Shown: one piece after another, positions 1 through 7,498 of the stretch
Layout of the letters: each line of letters begins with the position of its first letter
Numbering within the stretch: the stretch's first letter is position 1
DNA from: Pseudomonadota bacterium
Lineage (GTDB): Bacteria; Myxococcota_A; UBA796; GCA-2862545
DNA length: 64,000 nucleotides
Assembly (NCBI GenBank): GCA_947505245.1
Contig: CANNIZ010000018.1
Location: forward strand, 1-64,000
Direction of reading: 5' to 3'
Position numbers and translations under genes: made by a program
The notes under the pieces: model-generated
What the model saw: only the letters and a program-made list of their open reading frames with translations
Told to the model about the DNA's origin: nothing
Database searches by the model: none

Positions 1-31
1 CCGTGGCGTTCGTCCTGCAAGAGTCCCGCCC

Positions 32-69
32 GGCCGATACCTCCCTGGTCCATCCGGGGAGGATCGGCC
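32..69. terminator. Strong hairpin, possible terminator
   Basis: Bases 32-44 and 58-69 are inverted repeats: 12 base pairs with one bulged A at 39 and a 13-nt loop. There is no T-run on either side. It sits before the first gene and may end a transcript that enters from outside the window. I see no convincing gene in 1-145. Confidence 0.4.
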
Positions 70-145
70 CGCCTAGCCGATTCACGCCGCATGCGCGGGA
101 TCACGGGCGACGAAACATCGATTCGATGGATCCGCAACCCGTGGG

Positions 146-1234
146 ATGTTGCCCTGGCTATTCGCCCTTGGCTGCGGTTCGCACGGCGGCTCGCTCAAGA
201 CCACCTCGACCTTGCCCACGGACTATTCCACCGGAACCGCCGCAACGCTCGCCGGCGGAATGGATGCGGACGACGTCTGGCTGTTCGGGCCCCAAACCAA
301 CGCGCCCTGGCTTCACTACGACGGATCCACGTGGTCGTCCGTTCCTCTCGAGGAGGTGAAGGCGGCGTTGGCGACCGAATACCCCAGCTGCGCATCCACC
401 ACCGCCGGGCAAAACGCGATCTACTGCTCGTCGGGAGGCGGAGTGCTCCGAGTCGAGAGCACAGGCGCCGTGACCGATGTCTCGGCGGGGCTTCCGACTC
501 CTACCCATCCGATCACCACCCACGCCACCTTCAACGTCACCAACGGTGTGGTCTACGTCGGGATGACCGACGTAGGAGACCCGCCTTCTCAGGCGGTCTA
601 CCGCCTCGACGGCGACTCCTGGGTCGCGCTGCCCGCAATCCCCGGGCCTGTCTTCAGTATCGTCACGATCGACGACGACTCGGTGTGGATTGGCGGCACC
701 TATCCCGACCCCGGCGCCAACCTCGAGCCCGACGGATACTTCGCCACACTCGAGGGGTCGGCGTGGACGGCGTCTCGCTTCCCAAACGAAGGCGCGCTGG
801 TGAACCTCTCCAGGCAGGTCATGTTCTCACCGACCGACGTATGGAGCTTCGTGACGGGGGGTGGTGTTCTGACTGGCAACGGCGGCTCCGCCACCATCAC
901 CCCGTGGCAGCTCGGACACTATGACGGGGCAACGTGGCAGATGGTGGAGGTGCCGGTCTCCGATTACTTCCGCGTCGAAGACGGGTTGTCCGCTGGCTTC
1001 GGAATGGCACGAACGGAATCAGGCAACCTGGCGCTGTTCAACGACAACAAGGACGAGATCGTGATGACCGAGTGGGACGGGTCAACCGTTGGCGAGAGCA
1101 TCGTGCTCGGCCACTACGAATGGGTCGACATGGCCGTGGTCTACGGACTCACCTACCTCGGCAACCTCGCGGACGGCACACACGTCTTCCTGAACGCCAA
1201 CGGGCGCGAGGTGCTGCTGGGACCGCTGCCCTGA
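146..1234 (+). CDS. Secreted beta-propeller-like lipoprotein, 3' end apparently frameshifted
   Basis: 362 residues. The N-terminus MLPWLFALGC ends in a lipobox (ALGC), so export and lipidation at Cys10 are likely, although the signal is short and lacks a basic start. The body repeats blocks such as DDVWLFG, WLHYDGSTW and DDSVWIGG, typical of beta-propeller-like surface proteins in Myxococcota; no catalytic residues are evident. No start codon lies further upstream in this frame before a stop at 74-76. The reading frame stops at 1232-1234, but coding-like sequence continues in the next frame to 1397, so the natural protein was probably about 54 residues longer. The role is unknown. Confidence 0.7.
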   Translation: MLPWLFALGCGSHGGSLKTTSTLPTDYSTGTAATLAGGMDADDVWLFGPQTNAPWLHYDGSTWSSVPLEEVKAALATEYPSCASTTAGQNAIYCSSGGGVLRVESTGAVTDVSAGLPTPTHPITTHATFNVTNGVVYVGMTDVGDPPSQAVYRLDGDSWVALPAIPGPVFSIVTIDDDSVWIGGTYPDPGANLEPDGYFATLEGSAWTASRFPNEGALVNLSRQVMFSPTDVWSFVTGGGVLTGNGGSATITPWQLGHYDGATWQMVEVPVSDYFRVEDGLSAGFGMARTESGNLALFNDNKDEIVMTEWDGSTVGESIVLGHYEWVDMAVVYGLTYLGNLADGTHVFLNANGREVLLGPLP

Positions 1235-1397
1235 CTCGCCTTCGGACGCGCAAGAATTCATCGACCCCGCCGTCGTCCTGGACAACGACCTCGGATTCGA
1301 CGTCACGGTCGACATGCGGCCCGGCTACGAACACTGCGACGCCGGTTTGGACTGGGACGCGATCACGCTGGACCTGTGGGCGCCAACGCCCCCGTAG
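1233..1397 (+). pseudogene. Frame-shifted 3' end of the preceding lipoprotein gene
   Basis: Directly after the stop of the preceding gene the +1 frame reads DSPSDAQEFIDPAVV and ends LDLWAPTPP before TAG at 1395-1397. This 54-codon stretch has G or C at nearly every third position, like real genes here, and has no start codon of its own. A one-base indel near 1230 in an originally longer gene is the simplest reading; a sequencing error would look the same. Confidence 0.55.
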
Positions 1398-1403
1398 GCG
1401 GCG

Positions 1404-2447
1404 CTAGGGAGGCGTTTGGGGCGGCCGCAGGTGGACGCTCATGACGCCACATTCCGTGATGGGGTCGCCGCGCACGGCACCCAGCACGCGCAGGTCCCCG
1501 GTCACGCCGGGGTCGATGGCCACCTGGAGGAAGCCCTTGCCGGACTCGTCCAGGTGGGGCACCACGTGGACGCCGGGTAAGGCTTGCGACCCGAGCGCGC
1601 TCCACTCTTCGGGTGTGACCGCGACGTAGTCCTCGACGTACGCGCGCCAGCCCATCGCGCTCGCCCACGCAGCCTCGGGCACGGCGAACGCCTCCACCGT
1701 GGCGCCCGGAAGGGGCCGAGGCCAGCTGCTCAGTTCACTCAAAGGCTTGCCACCCGACAGCTCCTCCACCTTGAGGAAGAGATCGAACGCGGTCCCCGCG
1801 CTCGCCTCGATGTACCACTTGTGGTCGACCGGCGCTTCCGGCGCGGGATCGACCGACGGCGTGGGGAACCCGCCCAGCCGCACGGCCGGCCATGGACGGA
1901 GGTCGACGACGGCAACCACCTCGTCCACGCCATCGGCGTTGAAGTACACCAACACGGGAACCGTGGCGCCGTGGGACTCGAACCGCGCCACGCGACCGTC
2001 AGCGTAGGCGCAACTCAGGGCCGACGCATGGCCCGTCGTGTGCCGCACGTCCGACGGCGTCGCGCGGTCGGGCAGCTCGTCCAGGTGCACGAAGAACATC
2101 TCGAGCCCGAATTCATCGAACTGCACGTAATTGAGGAACTCATCGCGAGCACCGCCATAGCCGCGCGGCACGGTGACCCACATCGAGTCGGCATCGGTCT
2201 GGGCGCGGATCGGCGGAGGCTCGTACACGTCGGGCCCCGTCAGGTTGATGTCGAGGGCTCCCCGGTGCGGTGTCGGGTTCACCGGCTTGTACTCGAGCGA
2301 GACGTCCACGGCCGGAGGCGGCGGCGCGCCGATGTACCGCACGCGAAACGTGAGGGGCGGCTCCGGAGTGCGCTCACCCGACAGACCACCGCATGCCAGC
2401 GCCACCGTGAAAGCGACGACGACCACGCTGGTGCGAACGACGCGCAT
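1404..2447 (-). CDS. Hypothetical lipoprotein
   Basis: 347 residues from the ATG at 2445-2447. The signal MRVVRTSVVVVAFTVALACGG ends in lipobox ALAC, so Cys19 should be lipidated. The open frame extends upstream, but that part is arginine-rich and lacks a signal, so this start is preferred. The mature part carries no motif I recognise; it is rich in Pro, Asp and aromatic residues and ends SVHLRPPQTPP. It is divergent from the aldehyde dehydrogenase gene at 2507 with 59 bases between them. Function unknown. Confidence 0.75.
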   Translation of the reverse strand: MRVVRTSVVVVAFTVALACGGLSGERTPEPPLTFRVRYIGAPPPPAVDVSLEYKPVNPTPHRGALDINLTGPDVYEPPPIRAQTDADSMWVTVPRGYGGARDEFLNYVQFDEFGLEMFFVHLDELPDRATPSDVRHTTGHASALSCAYADGRVARFESHGATVPVLVYFNADGVDEVVAVVDLRPWPAVRLGGFPTPSVDPAPEAPVDHKWYIEASAGTAFDLFLKVEELSGGKPLSELSSWPRPLPGATVEAFAVPEAAWASAMGWRAYVEDYVAVTPEEWSALGSQALPGVHVVPHLDESGKGFLQVAIDPGVTGDLRVLGAVRGDPITECGVMSVHLRPPQTPP

Positions 2448-2506
2448 GGGACCTCCGCGAAACCAACCCACCATAGGGTATCGTCCGGGCCCAAGCGAGG
2501 TCCGCC

Positions 2507-3874
2507 TTGTCCGAATTCGCCCGCGTCGATCCCGGAACCGGCGCCCACGTGCAGGGCTTCGCTTCCGCCGAACCCGACGCCATCGAGGCCGGCCTCGATC
2601 GCGCGCACCACGCGTTCCACAGCTGGTCGCGGCTCCCCCTCGAGCAGCGCGCGGTCCCGCTCCGTCGCCTCGCCGATTTGCTCGACGCGCGCGCGGAGAG
2701 CCTCGCAGGCCTGATGGCCGACGAGATGGGCAAGCCGTTCGCTCAGGGCGTGGGCGAGGCGAAGAAGTGCGCGTGGGCGTGCCGCTACGCCGCCGATCTG
2801 GCCCCGACGTGGCTCGCCCCCGAGCCCGCAACCACCGAGGCGCGCGAGACATTCATCCGCTACGAGCCGCTCGGCGTCGTGCTCGCCATCATGCCGTGGA
2901 ACTTCCCGCTGTGGCAGCTGTTCCGGTTCGGCGCCTCCGCCGTGATCGCGGGCAACACCATCGTGTTGAAGCACGCCCCCAACGTGCCCGGCTGCGCCGC
3001 CGCGATCGAGGACCTGTTCCGCGACGCCGGCTTCCCGGACGGCGTGCTCGTGAACCTGTTCGCCCCGCTCGCGTCGGTTCCGTCGCTGATCGCGGACCAC
3101 CGCATCGCCGCGGTCACGCTCACGGGCAGCACCCGCGCGGGTGAGGCCGTCGGCGCAGCCGCCGGGAAGGCGCTCAAACCCGCGGTGCTCGAGCTCGGCG
3201 GCAGCGACGCGTTCATCGTGCTGCCCGACGCGGACGTCGACAAGGCCGCGGCGGTCGCAGCGAAGGCGCGCCTGCAGAACAACGGCCAGAGCTGCATCGC
3301 CGCCAAGCGGTTCATCGTGTGTGCGGCCGTCGCCGACCGCTTCACCGCCGCCTTCCGCGCGCACCTCGCCGCCGCGAAGATCGGCCCCGCGCGAGATCCA
3401 TCGACGGACATCGGCCCGATGGCCCGCGGCGATCTGCGAGACGAGCTTCACCGTCAGGTCGTCGGCTCGATCGAGCGCGGAGCCACCTGCGTGCTCGGCG
3501 GGGAGCCCGTCGCCGGGCCCGGTTTCTTCTACCCGCCCACGCTGCTCACGAACGTGTTGCCCGGGCAGCCCGCGTGGGACGAGGAGCTGTTCGGGCCCGT
3601 CGCCGCGCTGCGCGTCGTCGCCGACGTCGACGCCGCGATCGCCGCGGCGAACCACTCGCAGTACGGCCTCGGCGTCTCGCTGTGGACCGAGGACCGCGAG
3701 GCCGTAAAGGCGCTCGTACCGCGGCTCGACGGCGGGGCGATCTTCGTGAACGAGCTCGTGAAGTCCGACCCGCGCGTGCCGTTCGGCGGCACCAAGCGCA
3801 GCGGGTATGGCCGCGAGCTCGGTCGCGACGGCATGCGCGCGTTCACGATCATCAAGACGGTGTGGATCGCCTGA
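2507..3874 (+). CDS. NAD(P)-dependent aldehyde dehydrogenase, succinate-semialdehyde type
   Basis: 455 residues, full length for the ALDH superfamily. Visible motifs are PWNFP (about 130-134), the general-base Glu in LELGGSD (E229) and the catalytic Cys in NNGQSCIAAKRF (C263). The GQSCIAAKRF context and overall length resemble the succinate-semialdehyde dehydrogenase (GabD/YneI) branch, but substrate cannot be fixed from sequence. The start is TTG with AGG seven bases upstream. It would oxidise an aldehyde to its acid in the cytoplasm. A second ALDH follows after a repeat-filled gap, and an amine-type DAO oxidoreductase lies further down; together these hint at amine or polyamine catabolism, which is an inference only. 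Confidence 0.88.
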   Translation: MSEFARVDPGTGAHVQGFASAEPDAIEAGLDRAHHAFHSWSRLPLEQRAVPLRRLADLLDARAESLAGLMADEMGKPFAQGVGEAKKCAWACRYAADLAPTWLAPEPATTEARETFIRYEPLGVVLAIMPWNFPLWQLFRFGASAVIAGNTIVLKHAPNVPGCAAAIEDLFRDAGFPDGVLVNLFAPLASVPSLIADHRIAAVTLTGSTRAGEAVGAAAGKALKPAVLELGGSDAFIVLPDADVDKAAAVAAKARLQNNGQSCIAAKRFIVCAAVADRFTAAFRAHLAAAKIGPARDPSTDIGPMARGDLRDELHRQVVGSIERGATCVLGGEPVAGPGFFYPPTLLTNVLPGQPAWDEELFGPVAALRVVADVDAAIAAANHSQYGLGVSLWTEDREAVKALVPRLDGGAIFVNELVKSDPRVPFGGTKRSGYGRELGRDGMRAFTIIKTVWIA

Positions 3875-3887
3875 AGGCCCACGAGGG

Positions 3888-4077
3888 CGACCAAGGTGCC
3901 CCTGAATGCAAGGTCGCGCGAACAAGGTGGTCGTGAATGCAATCTCAAGCGGCGCAGACGCCCGACGGCTCACGAAGGAACACCGATTCTGCCTCGGGCT
4001 ATCCCCGCATCGGCACGCGAGATTGCATTCAGAGCGACCTTGCTCGTCCCAGATTGCATTGGAGGTGACCTTGCTCG
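3888..4077. repeat. Cluster of four 28-bp repeats, two in each orientation
   Basis: Copies lie at 3888-3915 and 3919-3946 (plus) and at 4019-4046 and 4050-4077 (minus). All share a CAAGGT core and a downstream AATGCAA block. Copies 2 and 3 match at about 23 of 28 positions as an inverted pair around 72 bases and could form a large hairpin. The cluster fills most of the 248-base gap between the two aldehyde dehydrogenase genes and resembles a REP/BIME-type palindromic cluster. No gene is seen in the gap. Confidence 0.75.
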
Positions 4078-4122
4078 CGGGGCCACCCAAAAAACCGACA
4101 TAGACTGTGCACCGGAGAGCCC

Positions 4123-5568
4123 ATGCACGCGCCAGAGCCCATCGCCACCGAATCGCTGTGGATCGACAACCAGGAGCGCCCCGGCGAGTTCGGCACGTTC
4201 GACACGCCGGACCCCTCGACCGGCGGCCCGCTCGCCCAGCTCGCCCGCGGCGGTGCTGTCGACGTGCACACCGCGGTGCGGTCCGCGAAGCGCGCCCAGG
4301 AGTCGTGGGCGCGACTCGATCCGAACGAGAAGGCCCGCATCCTGTGGAAGATCGGCGAAGGGATCATGGCTCACCTCGAGCCCCTCGCGCGCACCGAAGC
4401 GCTCGACGTCGGCAAGCCGATCTCCAACGCGCGCCTGATCGACGTGCCGCGCACGGCCGACACGTTCTTCTACTTCTCGGGGTGGGCGACGAAGCTGCAC
4501 GGCGAGACGATCCCCGTCCGCGGCCCGTTCTTGACCTACACCACCCGCGAGCCGCTCGGCGTGATCGCCGCGATCATCCCGTGGAACTTCCCGCTGCTGC
4601 TCGCCGCGCGAAAGATCGCGCCCGCGCTCGCGGCCGGCAACACGGTGGTGCTCAAACCTCCGGAAGAGGCGAGCCTGTCGTGCCTGTTGCTCGCGAAGAT
4701 CGCGGCCGAGGCGGGCCTGCCGCCAGGCGTATTGAACGTGATCACCGGCCTCGGCGAAGAAGCCGGCGCGGCCCTGGTGGACCACCCGGACGTCGCGAAG
4801 GTGAGCTTCACCGGCGGCACCGACACCGGGCGCCTGATCATGCGCAACGCCGCGCGCACGCTGAAGAAGGTGTCGCTCGAGCTCGGCGGAAAGAGCCCGT
4901 TCATCCTGTTCGCCGACGCGGACGTCGAGGCCGCCGCGAAGGCCGCCGTGACCGCGGCGTTCTACAACCAGGGCGAGCTCTGCACGTGCGGCAGCCGCCT
5001 GCTCGTCGAGCGCAGCGTGCACGAGCGCGTCGCCGAGATCGTCGCGAACGGCGCCAAGGCGCTCGTCGTCGGAGATCCGCTCGACGACGCGACGAACATC
5101 GGCCCGCTCGTGTCGGCCGGCCACCGCGACCGCGTCCAGGGCTACGTTTCCAAGGGCGACGCCGAAGGTGCCCGGCGCGTCGCCGGCGGCCAGCCCGCGA
5201 CCGGACCCGGTTTCTTCGTCAACCCCACCGTGTTCGACGGCGTCAACGAGAAGATGGCCATCGCGCGCGAGGAGATCTTCGGGCCCGTGTTGTCGATCAT
5301 CCCGTTCGACAACCTCGACGAGGCCGCGCGAATCGCAGACGCCACCGAATTCGGCCTCGCGGCCGGCGTGTGGACGCGCGACCTCGCCAAGGCCCACGGC
5401 CTCGCCGCGAAGATCCGCGCCGGAACAGTGTGGATCAACACCTACAACCGGTTCGACGCCGCCGCGCCGTACGGCGGCATGAAGCAGTCCGGCTTCGGCC
5501 GCGAGAACGGTCGCGCCGTGCTCGACGAGGTCACCCAGACCAAGACGGTGTGGGTGGCGCTATCGTGA
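4123..5568 (+). CDS. NAD-dependent aldehyde dehydrogenase, betaine-aldehyde type
   Basis: 481 residues, a full ALDH. Motifs are PWNFP (153-157), LELGGKSPF with E253, and NQGELCTCGSR with the nucleophile expected at C287 and an extra Cys at 289. The C-terminal WINTYNRFDAAAPYGGMKQSG stretch fits the betaine/aminoaldehyde dehydrogenase branch. The ATG has GGAG five bases upstream. It is about 40% like the ALDH before it by eye, so the pair is not a recent duplication. Cytoplasmic oxidation of an aldehyde to an acid is expected; the exact substrate is not decidable here. Confidence 0.88.
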   Translation: MHAPEPIATESLWIDNQERPGEFGTFDTPDPSTGGPLAQLARGGAVDVHTAVRSAKRAQESWARLDPNEKARILWKIGEGIMAHLEPLARTEALDVGKPISNARLIDVPRTADTFFYFSGWATKLHGETIPVRGPFLTYTTREPLGVIAAIIPWNFPLLLAARKIAPALAAGNTVVLKPPEEASLSCLLLAKIAAEAGLPPGVLNVITGLGEEAGAALVDHPDVAKVSFTGGTDTGRLIMRNAARTLKKVSLELGGKSPFILFADADVEAAAKAAVTAAFYNQGELCTCGSRLLVERSVHERVAEIVANGAKALVVGDPLDDATNIGPLVSAGHRDRVQGYVSKGDAEGARRVAGGQPATGPGFFVNPTVFDGVNEKMAIAREEIFGPVLSIIPFDNLDEAARIADATEFGLAAGVWTRDLAKAHGLAAKIRAGTVWINTYNRFDAAAPYGGMKQSGFGRENGRAVLDEVTQTKTVWVALS

Positions 5569-5595
5569 CGACGTTGATTGCGTTATCCTGACGCC

Positions 5596-6294
5596 ATGCG
5601 CGCACTACGCTTCGTCCCGCTGTTCCTGGCCGCGGGCTGTGTGTCCCAGGTCAACCTCAACGATGACGCCGACGCCGACGGTCTTGTAGACGGCGGCGAG
5701 GTCGCGTGGGGCAGCGACCGCGGCAAAGCCGACAGCGACGGGGACGGCTTCCTCGACGGCGAAGAGGCCAACGTCGCCGCAAACCCGATGGACGCGGCGG
5801 ATCACCCGTTCCAAGCGGGTTGGCAGATGGACGCCTGCCGCAACGACGTCGGCGGCGAAGGTTGGGGCGTCGGAGACGTGAGCAACGACTTCGGTCTGAT
5901 GGACCAATTCGGCGAGAACGTCCGCCTTCACGACTTCTGCAACCAAGCCGTGTACCTGGTCTTTGCAGCCTTCTGGTGAGGCACCTGTCAAGCGGAGGCA
6001 GTTGGCCTCCAGCAAGCATGGGAAGAGCGGCAGGGCAACGGGGCGATGATCCTGGAGATCATGATCGAGGACAACAGCGGCGGGGACGTCGATCAAGAAG
6101 AGCTGAACGTGTGGGCCGACCAGTACGGGCTGACCATGCCGGTCATCTCCGATCCCGGCTCGTCCACCATGTACAGCTACGCCACCGGGGGCAGCGTGTA
6201 CCTGCCGTTCACCGTGCTGGTCGACAAGGGCGCGGTCGTGAAGAAGATCGACAACGTGGACATCTCCGACCTCGACGCCTTGCTCGGCAACTGA
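5596..6294 (+). CDS. Predicted selenoprotein: thioredoxin-fold lipoprotein with U-G-T-C active site
   Basis: A 232-residue protein if TGA at 5977-5979 is read as selenocysteine (Sec128). It starts MRALRFVPLFLAAGC (lipobox LAAGC), continues with Asp repeats of the thrombospondin-3 type (DADADG, DSDGDG), then a TlpA/peroxiredoxin-like domain. Just before the TGA is VYLVFAAFW and just after it GTCQAEAV, so the TGA replaces the first Cys of a thioredoxin C-x-x-C. The same frame then runs on for 104 codons (to YLPFTVLVD with the expected cis-Pro, ending DLDALLGN). A hairpin starts 14 bases after the TGA. A relative at 45935-48025 has CYWC at this position. It would be a periplasmic or outer-membrane redox protein. 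Without Sec insertion a truncated 127-residue product results. The next gene overlaps it (TGATG). Confidence 0.8.
5992..6013 (+). promoter_or_regulatory. Candidate bacterial SECIS hairpin
   Basis: GGAGGC (5994-5999) pairs perfectly with GCCTCC (6005-6010) around the loop AGTTG; GC at 5992-5993 can add two pairs with 6012-6013 across a bulged A. Twenty bases separate the TGA (5977-5979) from the loop, and the loop has G in its second position. Both match the known bacterial SECIS pattern (apical-loop G, loop roughly 16-37 nt after the UGA). Confidence 0.65.
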
Positions 6295-7064
6295 TGCCAG
6301 CGCCCACGACTCCGCCGCCCATCGAAGCGGCGCCCGAAACCCCACCGCCACCCATCGAAGCGGCACCGACGTCGGACACCGGCACCGCCTACGACGCCGA
6401 GCGCGCGCGCATTGGCGGCACCGTGTTCATGTGGCAGGGTGGCTCTAGTCAAACTGCCGACGGCGCCAGCCTGGCCCTCGGCGGCGCCGGCTACGCGTCC
6501 CCGATCTTCGGCTTCTGGGGCGCTTCTGCGGACGCCACCTTCTGGGCGTCGGACTTCGACTTCGGGCACCTGGGATTCGACGGGCACGTCGCCGGACGGA
6601 TGGAGCCATTCCACGTGCGCGACCGCTACGACCTCGCGTTCCCCGGGGATCTTTCGGTCGGCGCCGTCGTGCGCCGCGGCCCCGGTCCCGTCAGCGTCGG
6701 CTTCGGGCTCGGCCTGCGCGTGGCGACCGGCGCGGTGATGCAGTACACCGACGCCACACTCGCCGAGGCCGCTCCCAAGCTGTTCCTCGCCGGTGGCGCG
6801 CGCATGAGCGGCGACCTCTGGTGGGAGCCCGTCGGGGGCAAGTTGGACGGGCTCACCGCGCGCGCGGACGTCGCACTCACCGTGGGCACCGCGCTCGGCG
6901 CGCACGTCGGGCTCACCGTGGACAAGCCTGTGGCGTCGCTCCCGGTCGAGCTGCGGGGCGGACTCGCGATGGACCTGGATCGGCTGCACCGCATCGGACG
7001 TGACCCGGCGAACGTCTCTTACGCCGCCGTCGTCGTGTCCGTCGGTGTCGCACGGGTCTTCTGA
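6294..7064 (+). CDS. Outer-membrane-like beta-barrel protein of unknown function
   Basis: 256 residues. The ATG overlaps the stop of the selenoprotein gene (TGATG), so the two are translationally coupled. The N-terminus carries two copies of a Pro-rich PPPIEAAP motif instead of a clear signal peptide. The rest is Gly- and aromatic-rich alternating sequence (GFWGASADATFWASDFDFG, VSVGFGLGLRVATGAV) ending in VGVARVF, with a terminal Phe as in outer-membrane barrels. No enzymatic motif is visible. The absence of a signal is odd for a barrel; the true start may differ. Context suggests a partner of the redox lipoprotein. Confidence 0.65.
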   Translation: MPAPTTPPPIEAAPETPPPPIEAAPTSDTGTAYDAERARIGGTVFMWQGGSSQTADGASLALGGAGYASPIFGFWGASADATFWASDFDFGHLGFDGHVAGRMEPFHVRDRYDLAFPGDLSVGAVVRRGPGPVSVGFGLGLRVATGAVMQYTDATLAEAAPKLFLAGGARMSGDLWWEPVGGKLDGLTARADVALTVGTALGAHVGLTVDKPVASLPVELRGGLAMDLDRLHRIGRDPANVSYAAVVVSVGVARVF

Positions 7065-7095
7065 GGCGCGGCCCTGCTCTGAGGCGCGGCCCTGC
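7061..7095 (+). repeat. 17-bp direct repeat over a gene end
   Basis: CTGAGGCGCGGCCCTGC occurs at 7061-7077 and again at 7079-7095. The stop codon of the preceding gene (7062-7064) lies inside the first copy. Confidence 0.7.
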
Positions 7096-7243
7096 GGGGT
7101 TGTCGAGCTAAGAACGCGCGCCAAGCCGTTGTCGAGGTCCCAGGACCGCGCTGGGCGCTTGTTCACCCTCGTGCTGCGGGTGGACTCGCAGTTGGTGAGG
7201 GGCGCGGCGTGACGGGAAGGTTCGGCGAGTCCACTCCTCGCAC

Positions 7244-7411
7244 GAGGGCCATTTTTTCCGGCCCCTCCGGCGATCAAGACCGTGCCAACGATCAAGAACC
7301 TCGCCCGTCGGTCAGGCCGAAAAAAATGACCCTCGAATTTCGCACGGGTCCGACGACCCTCGACGCCCTTCCGCGCCTGTTCGACGGGCGGAACCGTGCG
7401 GAATTCGAGGG
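7244..7411. repeat. Two interlocked inverted repeats in a non-coding gap
   Basis: Pair A: 7244-7263 with 7315-7334 (18 of 20 match). Pair B: 7330-7347 with 7394-7411 (17 of 18 match). They share the CCCTC at 7330-7334, so the two hairpins are mutually exclusive at the base. They fill the centre of the 434-base gap between 7064 and 7499, in which I see no convincing gene. The role may be a repeat remnant or an RNA switch or terminator for the convergent gene; undecided. Confidence 0.6.
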
Positions 7412-7498
7412 CGCCAAGCGCCCGGACAGCCTCTCCGATCGCAACAACCCGTTGGGCGCGCGGCAGGCGCGAAGCCCGGCTCCCGGAGGGCGTCAGCC

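Noticed and set aside
91-924. Long Arg-rich open frames overlapping the first gene, and similar ones throughout
   Set aside because: Shadow frames of high-GC genes: Arg/Pro/Ala-rich, without signals, domains or ribosome sites.
5977-5979. Ordinary stop with an independent second gene starting at 6046
   Set aside because: The second part would lack the active site and N-terminal strands of the thioredoxin fold, and the 22 codons between are coding-like in the same frame.
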